In this document: piece after piece, positions 16,165 to 25,236 of the stretch
Position numbering within the stretch: position 1 is the first letter of the stretch
Layout of the letters: each line of letters begins with the position of its first letter
Assembly (NCBI GenBank): GCA_964564785.1
Contig: CAZMCT010000015.1
Span: forward strand, 1 to 46,141
Reading direction: 5' to 3'
Length of the DNA stretch: 46,141 nt
DNA from: CAZMCT01 sp964564785
GTDB lineage: Bacteria; Planctomycetota; Phycisphaerae; UBA1845; Fen-1342
Notes under the pieces: generated by a model
The model's input: the letters and a program-made list of their open reading frames with translations, nothing else
Told to the model about the DNA's origin: nothing
The model's database searches: none
Made by a program: the position numbers and the translations under genes

Positions 16165-18633
16165 TTACGGGCAGGTCTCGCCCTGGTGCGCCGACAAATA
16201 CGCCACGAACGGGTTGATGTCATCAAAGCCGACCGTGCCGTTGCCGTTGATGTCGAAGTTCGCCGGGTTGCACAGCGGTCCGCCGGTCAGACCCGCGACG
16301 AACGGGTTGATGTCGCCGAAGCTCACCACGCCGTCGCAGTTCGTGTCGCCGACGCACGTCGCCGGGCCCACCGGGCCGAGGAACACGTCGCGGATGTCCA
16401 CGAAGTCGGTCCCCAGTCCGCCCCAGTCGGTCCCGAAGAACTCGATCGTCACGACCTTCGTCGGGTCAAAGTCCGCGTCCGTCGGCCACTCGGGCAGGAT
16501 GTCGATCGGCACCTCGATCGTCTTCCAGTTCGGGTACTTGTTCGGATCGAGCCGCATGTCCGGCCCGTACAGGATGCCCAGCGAGCCGTACTTGCCGTTC
16601 ACGTCGCGGAACGCGACGAAGATCGGCGCATCCTCGTACACCTCGAGCGGATCGTTCGGATCGCCCCAGAAGTCCGGGTTCCAGTTGCTGGCGTCCTGGA
16701 AGTAGCGGGCCGTGAAGTGCAGCTCCATGTTGCTCGGCGAGATGTCGATCACGCCGTAGCACGCCTTCGTCAGGTCGATCGTCGGCGCAAAGTACCAGTC
16801 GCCGCCGACCGTGTAGATCCGCACCCACGGCCAGTTGTTGCCGGTCTCCGGGTCGACGAACGCCATGAAGAACACGCCGTAATCGGCCGTGATCGCGTGG
16901 CCCAGGCCGTAGTCGATCTGCTCGTCCAGTGAGATCTCGACCGGCAGCGGCTGTGCCGTCCCGATCGTGATCTTCACCTCGTCGCTGTCCCACAGGTCAT
17001 CGTTGTCGTAGACCGTCAGCGTCAGGTAGTGCGCCCCCGCGCCCTGAAGCGTCGTCGTCAGGACCGGATTGGCGCTGTCCTGGAGCACCGTGCCCAGATA
17101 CGACCAGACATAGCGCACGATCGAGCCGCCGCCGCCCGGCGAGCTGCCGCTGCCATTCACCGTCACCGGTACGCTCGGCGCACAACCGCTGCCCGGCAGC
17201 GTCTGGTCCGGACCGGCGTCCGCCACCGGCGGGATCAGCACGCCGATGAACAGATCCTTGATGTCTACGAAGTCGTTGCCCGTTCCACCCCAGTCCGTCC
17301 CGCGGAACTGCACTTCCTTCACCTGTGTCTGGTCGAACTCCGGCGGCGGCGGGTTCGTGAACGTGATCAGCGAGGTCACCCGCGCCCACTCCGGGTAGAT
17401 CGGCTGGCCGAAGCTATTGGGCTGGTACAGCAGGCCCATTTCGGCGTACGTGCCGTCCGCGTCACGCAGCCCCACGAAGATCGGCACGTCGTTGTAGTTG
17501 CCCGACTGCTTGTAGAAGCGGGCCGTGAACCGCAGGTAGATGTTCTCTCCGGTCAGATCGAGGATCCCGAAGCACGCCTCGTCCAGGTTCACCCGCGGGC
17601 CTTCCCAGTAGCCGTTCGCACCGTTGCCCACCGTGAACAGCCGCCGCGTGAAGCCGTCGCCGCCCTCGCTCAGGAATTGCAGCGGACCCCCGGTGATCGC
17701 GTTGTTGATCTGCTGGTCCATCGCAACGTTCACCGGCAGACCCTGCGGCGGATAGTCCGGGATCGTCACCACCATCTCGTCGCTGTCCACGTTGTTGCTC
17801 GCGTCATACACGAACAGCGTGATCGTGTGCACGCCGGACGAGATCCACACCTGCGTGACCGGCGTCGCCAGGTCCGCGAGCGTCGTCGAGCCTTCCTTCC
17901 ACAGGTAGCGCGTGATCGGACCCGTGCTCCCGCTGCCGTCCAGCGTCACCTGCGTCGTGCATGCCGCGTTGGGGAACGTTTGGTCCGGCCCGGCGTTCGC
18001 CTGAATCGCCGGCGGCACGTTCGTGATCACCAGTTGCTTGGCGTCGATGTAGTCCGTCTGCGTCGGGTCCGCGCCCCAGTCCGAACCGTAGAGCCGAATG
18101 CGTCCCACGCTGGCGATGCTGAATGTGCCGCCGTCGGTGTACGGGTTCATGGCCGGATTGTTCAGCCACACCGTCTTGTGCGTCCACGCCGGCGCCGGCG
18201 GATCGTTCCAGGGCGGCTGCACCGCGTAGATGATGCCGTAATCGCGGTGGCCGAGGTAGTTGCCTCCGCCGTCGATGCTGTAGATCCGCAGGAAGATCGG
18301 CGCGTCGCCATAGTTGCCGTCCTCCTTGAAGTACCGCAGGTCGATTTCCAGCTTCGCGTTCGTGCAGTCCAGGTCGCCGTTGCCCGTCCGGTGAAAATCC
18401 ACATACGGGCCGTAGTACCACGAGTCCGCGCTCGGCCACATGTTCCGCACCCAGCCCGGTGAGCCCGGCTGGAACGACAGCGAACCGTTCAGGCCCGTCG
18501 GCACGTAGATCGCCGGACCCTGCCCGATATCGATCTGCTGGTCCAGCGGAATGTTCACCAGCACCTGCGCCGGTGCGGCCGCACACAGCAACCCGAGCAC
18601 CGCCACTGCAATCCCTACTCTGCCTGCTCTCAT
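16165..18633 (-). CDS. Secreted PKD/dockerin protein 1 (822 aa)
   Basis: The signal peptide MRAGRVGIAVAVLGLLCAAA is followed by three similar beta-sandwich-like units (about residues 24-170, 268-420 and 518-745). They share LDQQI/LDEQI at their start, ITADYG-like edges and F.GTDWGG..DFVDI near their end. Two PKD-like domains, each starting A(N/D)AGPDQT, separate them (about 175-265 and 425-515). The last 63 residues are two dockerin-type calcium repeats, GDTNCDGVVSFGDINPF and DINGNGTVGFDDINPF. Dockerins normally dock on cohesins; the role here is unknown, probably cell-surface or carbohydrate binding. The ATG at 18633 follows AAGGAGG, and the gene has its own promoter. It is a paralogue of the next dockerin gene. 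Confidence 0.9.
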   Translation of the reverse strand: MRAGRVGIAVAVLGLLCAAAPAQVLVNIPLDQQIDIGQGPAIYVPTGLNGSLSFQPGSPGWVRNMWPSADSWYYGPYVDFHRTGNGDLDCTNAKLEIDLRYFKEDGNYGDAPIFLRIYSIDGGGNYLGHRDYGIIYAVQPPWNDPPAPAWTHKTVWLNNPAMNPYTDGGTFSIASVGRIRLYGSDWGADPTQTDYIDAKQLVITNVPPAIQANAGPDQTFPNAACTTQVTLDGSGSTGPITRYLWKEGSTTLADLATPVTQVWISSGVHTITLFVYDASNNVDSDEMVVTIPDYPPQGLPVNVAMDQQINNAITGGPLQFLSEGGDGFTRRLFTVGNGANGYWEGPRVNLDEACFGILDLTGENIYLRFTARFYKQSGNYNDVPIFVGLRDADGTYAEMGLLYQPNSFGQPIYPEWARVTSLITFTNPPPPEFDQTQVKEVQFRGTDWGGTGNDFVDIKDLFIGVLIPPVADAGPDQTLPGSGCAPSVPVTVNGSGSSPGGGGSIVRYVWSYLGTVLQDSANPVLTTTLQGAGAHYLTLTVYDNDDLWDSDEVKITIGTAQPLPVEISLDEQIDYGLGHAITADYGVFFMAFVDPETGNNWPWVRIYTVGGDWYFAPTIDLTKACYGVIDISPSNMELHFTARYFQDASNWNPDFWGDPNDPLEVYEDAPIFVAFRDVNGKYGSLGILYGPDMRLDPNKYPNWKTIEVPIDILPEWPTDADFDPTKVVTIEFFGTDWGGLGTDFVDIRDVFLGPVGPATCVGDTNCDGVVSFGDINPFVAGLTGGPLCNPANFDINGNGTVGFDDINPFVAYLSAHQGETCP

Positions 18634-18939
18634 GGAACCTCCTTCACGTTCCCCCGACACTCGATGCACCTGCCACCGACTCGCCACAGGGCCAAGTCTC
18701 GACTCCGCGACCCGACGCGTTCGACCGGCGGACGTGGGCCCGCATGGCCCGCGGCCGGCCCGGCTTCGACTCTCGCTTTTAGGGACGCTTTCCCTCCCGT
18801 CAGCCGAGACGGCATGTGTGCTCAGGAGTTGCCGATCCCATCCCGCGCAGCTCCCGCTTCCGAGCGTCCCCTCGTGTTCCGCGCCGCGACCTCGCCCCTG
18901 CGCGCCGGCCGCCGCACCGGACACCCGTATCGGATGCGT
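18634..18939 (-). other. Long 5' leader of dockerin gene 1
   Basis: About 300 nt lie between the predicted promoter and the ATG. A small hairpin AGGGA-CGCTT-TCCCT is visible at about 18783-18797. No reading frame looks coding and no riboswitch family was recognised. Confidence 0.45.
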
Positions 18940-18968
18940 AGTATAAAGCGGTTCATCCCTGCGTGCAA
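18940..18968 (-). promoter_or_regulatory. Sigma70-type promoter TTGCAC-N17-TATACT
   Basis: On the minus strand TTGCAC (18963-18968) and TATACT (18940-18945) are separated by exactly 17 nt. The start codon is about 300 nt downstream. Confidence 0.6.
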
Positions 18969-19203
18969 CCCACCCTTGGACATCGTTATCCGCTACACCG
19001 CCGCGCATGCGATCCCGTCCCGTGCTCCGATAACTTCAGGGGGCCGCCGGGCCGGTTTCGCGCTGCCCGCGCTGCCCGCATCGAACATCGGCCCCCGGCG
19101 CCACGGTCTCCAATCCCGCGAAATCCGGCCCGAAAATGCCGCGGGCCGGCGGCCGCCCCGGCCGCCGGCCCTGAAGCTGTCGCGGGCAACCAGACCGGAC
19201 ACA

Positions 19204-19303
19204 GCCGGGGGCGGCTGTGCCACACTTGACGCATCATCCCACCGCCGGGGGCGGCTGTGCCACACTTGACGCATCATCCCACCGCCGGGGACGGCTGTGC
19301 CAC
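19204..19303. repeat. Tandem 40-bp repeat (2.5 copies) containing a palindrome
   Basis: The unit GCCGGGGGCGGCTGTGCCAC... starts at 19204, 19244 and 19284. The first two copies are identical over 40 bp and the third is cut after about 20 bp. Each contains a stem GGCGG/CCGCC, and the first also pairs ACAGCC with GGCTGT. The repeat lies 20 nt beyond the stop of the second dockerin gene and could act as its terminator or be a REP-like element. Confidence 0.75.
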
Positions 19304-19325
19304 TCCCCGGCCGCTCAGTAGACGC

Positions 19326-22300
19326 CTACGGGCACGCCTCCCCCTGATGCCCCGTCAGATAGGCCACGAACGGATTGATGTCGTCGAAGCCGATCGTGCC
19401 GTTCTGGTTGATGTCGAAGTTGGCCGGGTTGCACAGCGGCCCGCCCGTCAGGCCTGACACGAACGGGTTGATGTCGCCGAACGTGATGAAGCCGTCGCAG
19501 TTGGTGTCGCCGATGCACGCCGGCGGAGCCGTCTCGCCGATCCACAGGTCTTTCAGGTCGACGAAATCGCCGCCCAGCCCGCCCCAGTCGGTCCCGAAGA
19601 ACTCGATTCGCCACACGCGGCTCAGGTCAAAATCCGCATCCGTGAAGTCGGGGTTCGGGTCGATCGCGATCGGCACTTCGATCGTCTTCCAGGCCGGATA
19701 CTTGAGCGGGTCGGTCCGCATGTCGGGCCCGTAGAGCCAGCCGGTCCAGCCGCGCTTGCCGGCCGTGTCGCGCAGCCAGATGCCGATCGGCGCATCCTCG
19801 TACGGATCCGGGTAGTTCGGATCCGGGTTCCAGTAGTCCGCATCCTGGAAATAGCGGGCCGAGAACCGCAGCCCCATGTTCGGGCCCGACAGGTCGAGCA
19901 CGCCGTAGCACGCATTCTGCAAATTCACGAACGGCCCGTAGTACCAGTCGCCGCCCGTCAGGTACGCCCGCGTGTACGGCCAGTCCTGCCCGGTCTCGGG
20001 GTCGGCCCAGGCCAGGTAGAAGATGCCGGCGTCGGCCGTGATCACTTCGCCCAGGCCGTAGTCGATCTGCTCATCCAGGGCGAGCTCGACCGGCATGGGC
20101 TGCGCACCCGTCACCGTGATCACCACCTCGTCGGTGTCCCGAGCGCAGCCGCCCGCGTCGGCCACCTCGAGCGTGATGAAGTGCACGCCCGGCGGGAGCT
20201 GCACCACCGGCGTCGGCCCGGTCGCGATCACCACGTCCGCTTCGAGCCACTCGTAGGTCGTCGCGCCGGTGCTGCCCGAGCCGTTGAGCTGCACGTTGCT
20301 GAGCTGGCCGCACTGGCCGGGCACCGTCTGGTCGGGGCCGGCGCTGGCCGTCGGGAACGTCGTGGCCCGCGTGAACGTCGCGTCCGCCAGGCCCATGGTG
20401 TAGTCGGCCGTGCCGCCCCACACCACACTCTCGATCCGGAAGCCGGTGATCTGCGTGGGGTCGAAGTTCTCGTTCCACTCGTTGGGGTGATGATCATCCA
20501 GGCAGACTTCCTGCGTCGCCCACTGCCCGTCGCCGGCCACGCCGAACGCGTAACCGCGATAGCCGCCGTTGGCCGTCCACAGCCGCAGCCACCAGCCGAC
20601 GACCGGCGGCAGCCCCGTCCCGCCGTTCCGCAGCGTGAGCGTGATCTTTCCGCCGCTGGCGTCAAACGGGCACACCGGGACGACATCGAACCCGTAATAG
20701 CCGTGCGCGTCGCTGATGTTCATCGCCACGCCCGACTTGCCGCCGATGTTCTGGATGTACACCGGGAACGGCCCGGTTACGCCGGCCGTCGACGTGAAGT
20801 CGTTGAACCAGCCCGGCGCCGGCGACCCGCACGCCTCCAGCGCGATCGACACGCTGTCCGGATCGCTGCTCACGCCGTTCGAGTCGGTGACCACCAGTGA
20901 AACGTTGCTCGTCTCGCCGTCCGGCAGAATCACCTGCGGCGTCGGGCCCGTTCCGATCACCGTGCTGCCCAGCGTCCACCGCCAGCTCACGATCGTGGCC
21001 CCGGGCGCCGTCGCGTAGCTGGCCGTACCGTCCAGCGTCACGACCTGCGGCGCCATCGGCCCCTGGTCCGGGCCGGCGTCGGCCACCGGCTTCTCGATCG
21101 GCGGGATGAGCTGGTCCGTGACCCAGAACGTCGGCGTCGGATCCGCATCGGGGTTGCTGGGGTTCGAGCAGCCCTGCTTGATCCACACGTTCCCGTTGTG
21201 GAAGCAGCAGGCTGAGCCGCTGCTGCTGAACGCCGGCAGGATGCCCAACGTCCACTGGCCCGTGGCCGCGTCCCAGATGCCGTAGCGGTCGGTCACGCCA
21301 CCCCAGCCCTCGTGGTTGGCGTTCGTCCGCCCGAAGAGCATGAAGATGCCGCCCTCCGGCCCGATCACGCCCTTCCAGCCGGCCGGCAGTGCGCACAGCC
21401 CCGACCCGTAGCCCGGCTCGCGCGGCGTCTCGCCCAGGTCCTCGGCCGGAGTGTGAACGGGGGGACTCGGCTCCCAGTCGTCCCAATTCGGCCCGACGAA
21501 CCAGTTATTGGCCCAGTCATCCGGGTCGAAGCGATAGAACCGATCGCCGGTGCCGCGGTTCACCGTCCAGTCGTTCTTGATGCCGTAGATCATGCCGTTC
21601 AGCACGGTCAACTGCACCACGCGGCTCATCCAGGCCGGATCCTGCCCCAGGAGACTGGGGTTGATGGCGCTGCGGCCGCAGTAGGGAGCATTCGGGTCGA
21701 GCAGGTTGATGCGGCAGAAGTTCCCGCCCTGGTTGTCCATCGCCGCGTGTGCGTTGCTGAACAGGTAATTGCCCACCACGACATAACCGGTGTTGCCGAA
21801 CTTGCTCCCGCCGTGCATGGTCCACACGCCGCTGGCGATGTCATAGCGGGCGAGCCCGTCCTGGTAGTTCGGATCCGGATTCACGCGCCGCAGCGTCAGC
21901 AGGCTGCCCTGCGTCCCCCAGGCCGGCGCATACGCCAGGTGCCCGCTGCACTGGTTGTTGATCGCGTCCAGCGGCGGGTTGGGCAGCGTCTGCCACGTCG
22001 TCCCGTTCGCACTGCGCCGGAACTCGCCGTTGCCCTTGAGCCAGTAGATGTATGTGCCGGCCGACGCGATCGAGTTGGTGAACCCGTCCCCGTTCGCCGG
22101 CGCCGTGTACGTCGTGAACGAGAACTGCGTCGCGCCGTAGTCGCCGACCGTCACGTCCACCGTCGCGTCATCCCACGCGCAGACCGCGTCGTACACCACG
22201 AGCGTGTAGGTCGTCGTCTCCTGGCACAGCGGCTGCACCACGAACGTCGGCAGCGGACCGTCGTAGAGCACCGTCGTGCCTTCCTTCCACACGTAACGCA

Positions 22301-22988
22301 CGATGCTGCCATCCGGGTCGAAGCTCGTGCTCGCGTCCAGCGTCACGAGTTGTCCGCAGACCGGGAACGGCGGATTCGCGGTCGCGATCGCGGTGGGGCC
22401 GAGGTTGTCACTCTGCGTGACCGTGAACTGGTCCAGCGCGATCGTGCACGGCGAATACTTCGGGTCCCAATACACGACGTCAAAGCGGAACTTGTACACG
22501 TGTGTCGGGTCGAACGTGCCGCCGATCACCTCGTCCGGCACGTTGACGCACCGCGTGGCTTCGGCCCAACCCATATTCACGTAAGCCGTGAAGGACCAGC
22601 TCGCCCGGGCCACGTACGTCCACTGCCCGCCGGAAAAGGTGCCGGAGTACACCCGCAGCCACAGACCGATCGGGTCACCGGTCGGGGGAGCCCCAACACC
22701 GGTGTAATCGATCTTCCACCGCAACGTGATCAGGCCGTTCGACACGTCGATCGGTTCCGGCGCACCGCTCGGGTCGAACAGGTCGGCCATCAGGTATCCC
22801 GTCGCGCCGGTGGGGGCGTCGTACTTGACGCACGGATTCCCCGGCACCGAGTTATCCACCCGCGGATTCACCAGCGGCGGGCGCACCGTGAAGTTGTTCA
22901 GCGTGGAAAAATCGTTCGAGTACCCGTCCACGGCCCGGGCGGCCACCACGCCGCCCAGCACCGCCAGCAACGCCATCAGCCTCGACAT
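19326..22988 (-). CDS. Secreted PKD/dockerin protein 2 (1220 aa)
   Basis: The signal peptide MSRLMALLAVLGGVVAARA is followed by a beta-rich domain, then a PKD-like domain (about 195-275), then a long segment (about 285-640) in which phrases such as LPNPPLDAINN and RYDIASGVWTMHGGSKFGN suggest Kelch-like or beta-propeller blades. A PKD-like domain (ADAGPDQG, about 645-720), a further domain and a third PKD-like domain (SAGPDQTVPG, about 890-960) follow. The C-terminal beta-domain and dockerin pair (about 965-1220) closely match those of the preceding dockerin protein. AAGGAGG precedes the ATG and a promoter lies about 210 nt upstream. It is probably cell-surface or cell-wall associated; the ligand is unknown. 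Confidence 0.9.
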   Translation of the reverse strand: MSRLMALLAVLGGVVAARAVDGYSNDFSTLNNFTVRPPLVNPRVDNSVPGNPCVKYDAPTGATGYLMADLFDPSGAPEPIDVSNGLITLRWKIDYTGVGAPPTGDPIGLWLRVYSGTFSGGQWTYVARASWSFTAYVNMGWAEATRCVNVPDEVIGGTFDPTHVYKFRFDVVYWDPKYSPCTIALDQFTVTQSDNLGPTAIATANPPFPVCGQLVTLDASTSFDPDGSIVRYVWKEGTTVLYDGPLPTFVVQPLCQETTTYTLVVYDAVCAWDDATVDVTVGDYGATQFSFTTYTAPANGDGFTNSIASAGTYIYWLKGNGEFRRSANGTTWQTLPNPPLDAINNQCSGHLAYAPAWGTQGSLLTLRRVNPDPNYQDGLARYDIASGVWTMHGGSKFGNTGYVVVGNYLFSNAHAAMDNQGGNFCRINLLDPNAPYCGRSAINPSLLGQDPAWMSRVVQLTVLNGMIYGIKNDWTVNRGTGDRFYRFDPDDWANNWFVGPNWDDWEPSPPVHTPAEDLGETPREPGYGSGLCALPAGWKGVIGPEGGIFMLFGRTNANHEGWGGVTDRYGIWDAATGQWTLGILPAFSSSGSACCFHNGNVWIKQGCSNPSNPDADPTPTFWVTDQLIPPIEKPVADAGPDQGPMAPQVVTLDGTASYATAPGATIVSWRWTLGSTVIGTGPTPQVILPDGETSNVSLVVTDSNGVSSDPDSVSIALEACGSPAPGWFNDFTSTAGVTGPFPVYIQNIGGKSGVAMNISDAHGYYGFDVVPVCPFDASGGKITLTLRNGGTGLPPVVGWWLRLWTANGGYRGYAFGVAGDGQWATQEVCLDDHHPNEWNENFDPTQITGFRIESVVWGGTADYTMGLADATFTRATTFPTASAGPDQTVPGQCGQLSNVQLNGSGSTGATTYEWLEADVVIATGPTPVVQLPPGVHFITLEVADAGGCARDTDEVVITVTGAQPMPVELALDEQIDYGLGEVITADAGIFYLAWADPETGQDWPYTRAYLTGGDWYYGPFVNLQNACYGVLDLSGPNMGLRFSARYFQDADYWNPDPNYPDPYEDAPIGIWLRDTAGKRGWTGWLYGPDMRTDPLKYPAWKTIEVPIAIDPNPDFTDADFDLSRVWRIEFFGTDWGGLGGDFVDLKDLWIGETAPPACIGDTNCDGFITFGDINPFVSGLTGGPLCNPANFDINQNGTIGFDDINPFVAYLTGHQGEACP

Positions 22989-23199
22989 CGCAGCCTCCTT
23001 CGCTCTACATCAAGACACTTACAAGTCCATCGACAAATCCACAATAACGCTCGCCGCCGGACGCGGGTGGCCCGCCAAGGCCGCGACCGTCCTTGGGCCC
23101 GCCACCCCATCGGCCGGGCCGTGATGCCCGCTCCAGCCAGCTCGACCGCGGCACCGCCCACCCATGTGCAGCAGATACTGATTGCACGCGAACGCCGTC

Positions 23200-23228
23200 A
23201 TTGTAACGTTTCATTTCGGGGCGATCAA
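23200..23228 (-). promoter_or_regulatory. Sigma70-type promoter TTGATC-N17-TACAAT
   Basis: On the minus strand TTGATC (23223-23228) and TACAAT (23200-23205) are 17 nt apart. The start codon of dockerin gene 2 is about 210 nt downstream. Confidence 0.6.
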
Positions 23229-23453
23229 TTCGGTGCGGTCCGGCTTGCCGCGGGACCCGCCTGCACATAAGCTCTTATTTCAAAGATACTTCCGTTTGAA
23301 TCGGGGTCCAAAGTGATACGTTTCAAGCCCCTGCCGCTCCGCTCACTGAGCGCGCCCCATTCCCGCGCCAACTCGCCGAATAGCACCTGCAAAAACGGGG
23401 CAGGCGCCGCGGGAAGCGCAGATCGTTATGGTGAGGTGGCGCGGAGCCAGCAC

Positions 23454-23467
23454 CCCTTTTCAAAGGG
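23454..23467. promoter_or_regulatory. Dyad CCCTTT-TC-AAAGGG before the NHL gene
   Basis: Perfect 6-bp arms lie immediately upstream of the TACGAT box (23472-23477), where a repressor or activator could bind. It could equally be chance. Confidence 0.3.
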
Positions 23468-23488
23468 CTGCTACGATCTCGCACCAGA

Positions 23489-25105
23489 ATGTATCGCCCG
23501 AACGGCCCACCGATGCTCCCCGCGGCCCTGGTCGCGCTTGCCCTTTGTGGAGTCGAGCCCGCCATGACTCAAAACCTCCGGGCTGAGCCCCGCGTCCGGG
23601 CCCCCAGTCTCGACGCCGCCGACGCCTGGCTCAACACCGACCGGCCACTGACCCGCGCCGATCTGGCCGGGCGCGTCGTCCTGCTCGACTTCTGGACCTA
23701 CTGCTGCATCAACTGCCTGCACACGCTGCCCGACCTGGCGTACCTCGAGGACAAGTACCGGGGCCAGCCGTTCCTCGTCATCGGCGTACACTCGGGGAAA
23801 TTCAGCCGTGAAAAAGACCCGCAGAACATCCGGCAGGCCATCCAGCGTCACGGTGTCCGGCACCCGGTCGCCGTCGACAGCGACTACGAGCTTTGGGATG
23901 CGTACACGGTCCGCACGTGGCCCACGCTCGTCCTCGTCGACCCCGACGGCTACATCGTCGGCACCTGGTCCGGCGAAGGCCACCGCGAGACACTCGACCG
24001 GGAGATCGCCGCCCTGCTCGCCGACCACCGCACCCGCGGGACGCTGACCGCGGCGGCCGCCGCTGCGACCACGCACACCGACCCTGCCGACCAGCCGCTG
24101 AGGTTCCCGGGCAAGGTTCTGGCCGATTCCGATGCGCGGCGGCTGTTCATCAGCGACACCGGCCGGAATCGCGTGGTCGTCACCGATTTCAACGGGCGGA
24201 TCGAGCAGGTGATCGGCACCGGCCGGCCCGCCCTCCGAGACGGCCCCTGCGCCGACGCCTGTTTCCAGAGCCCCCAGGGACTGGTCCTCTCGGCCGACGG
24301 ACGCACGCTCTATGTCGCCGACACCGGCAATCACGCGCTGCGGGCGGTCGACCTGGAGCGCGGCCAGGTTCGCATGCTGGCCGGCACCGGCCGTCAGGCC
24401 CGGACGATCTACAAGCACGCCCAGCCCGCGGCCCGGACCGAGCTCAGTTCACCGTGGGACCTGGCCCGCGTCGGCAACCTGCTCTTCATCGCCATGGCCG
24501 GGCCGCACCAGGTCTGGTCGCTCAACCTCAAGGACGGCCGCATCCGTGTCCACGCCGGCACCGGCGCCGAGGCGGCGCTTGACGGCGTGAACGACCGGGC
24601 CGCCTTCGCCCAGCCGTCGGGCGTGGCGACGGACGGCCGCGAGCTCTATGTCGCGGACAGTGAGAGTTCGAGCATTCGCAGCGTCGGCCTGAAACCCCGC
24701 GGCCGCACGCGGACACTCGCGGGCAGCGGCGATCTGTTCGGCTTCGGCGACGCCGACGGGCCGGGCCCCGAAGCGCGGTTTCAGCATCCGCTGGGCGTCG
24801 CGCTGGACGACGACCGGCTATTCATTGCCGACACGTTCAACGACCGGATTCGCGTGCTCGACCTGCGGAGCGGCCTGGTCGAGACGTGGTTCCCGACCGG
24901 CAGCGCGCGCAGCGCCGGACGTCCGGACGCGGCGCCCGGACCGGCGGCTCCGGCGGCCACCGCGCCAGCGATCACGCTCTCCGAACCCGGCGGGCTGTCG
25001 ATCGCCGGCGGCACGCTGTACGTCGCGGACACGAACCACCATCGCATTGTCGCAATCGATCTGGTCACCCGCGCCGCGCGCGTGCTCGACCTCACGCCAC
25101 GCTGA
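23489..25105 (+). CDS. Thioredoxin-like/NHL-repeat protein (NHLRC2-like)
   Basis: The 538-residue product joins an N-terminal thioredoxin fold to NHL beta-propeller repeats. The first part has the signature DFWTYCCINCLHTLPDL, whose CxxC pair is C73 and C76; this pattern is characteristic of the NHLRC2 family. The later part contains at least five NHL blades, recognisable by phrases such as FISDTGRNRVVV, LYVADTGNHALRAVDL, LFIADTFNDRIRVLDL and LYVADTNHHRIVAIDL. The beginning (PAALVALALCGVEPA) looks like a weak signal or lipoprotein-like sequence, so export is possible. The exact reaction is unknown. The ATG at 23489 has TACGAT 11 nt upstream and no Shine-Dalgarno sequence. The distribution and role of this family in bacteria are poorly defined. 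Confidence 0.88.
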   Translation: MYRPNGPPMLPAALVALALCGVEPAMTQNLRAEPRVRAPSLDAADAWLNTDRPLTRADLAGRVVLLDFWTYCCINCLHTLPDLAYLEDKYRGQPFLVIGVHSGKFSREKDPQNIRQAIQRHGVRHPVAVDSDYELWDAYTVRTWPTLVLVDPDGYIVGTWSGEGHRETLDREIAALLADHRTRGTLTAAAAAATTHTDPADQPLRFPGKVLADSDARRLFISDTGRNRVVVTDFNGRIEQVIGTGRPALRDGPCADACFQSPQGLVLSADGRTLYVADTGNHALRAVDLERGQVRMLAGTGRQARTIYKHAQPAARTELSSPWDLARVGNLLFIAMAGPHQVWSLNLKDGRIRVHAGTGAEAALDGVNDRAAFAQPSGVATDGRELYVADSESSSIRSVGLKPRGRTRTLAGSGDLFGFGDADGPGPEARFQHPLGVALDDDRLFIADTFNDRIRVLDLRSGLVETWFPTGSARSAGRPDAAPGPAAPAATAPAITLSEPGGLSIAGGTLYVADTNHHRIVAIDLVTRAARVLDLTPR

Positions 25106-25236
25106 GCCCGCACACATCGCCGCAGATCGCACCGACCAGCGCAGATCGCGCTTCGGCGCCGCGCCGCGTGATCTTCGGGTTGTTCGTTGGTCTGTGTGTT
25201 TTCCGCGGCCCGTTGCGGGGCTTTGGGCCTGTTGAT

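Larger units (their letters stand above)
22989..23488. other. 500-nt intergenic region with two opposing promoters
   Basis: It contains the TTGATC-N17-TACAAT promoter for the dockerin gene (minus) and a -10-like TACGAT for the NHL gene (plus). The segment 23260-23300 is unusually AT-rich. No reading frame looks coding. Confidence 0.55.

Noticed and set aside
17029..18462. Long plus-strand frame (477 codons) opposite dockerin gene 1
   Set aside because: Same shadow composition; no start site or motif.
18634..18939. Known riboswitch in the dockerin leader (c-di-GMP considered)
   Set aside because: The consensus bases of the c-di-GMP-I class were not found.
19204..19303. CRISPR array
   Set aside because: The repeats are directly tandem without spacers, and no cas gene is present.
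21312..23270. Long plus-strand frame (652 codons) opposite dockerin gene 2
   Set aside because: Arginine-, valine- and histidine-rich composition typical of the antisense of GC-rich genes, no family, and it overlaps a gene with a good signal and Shine-Dalgarno site.
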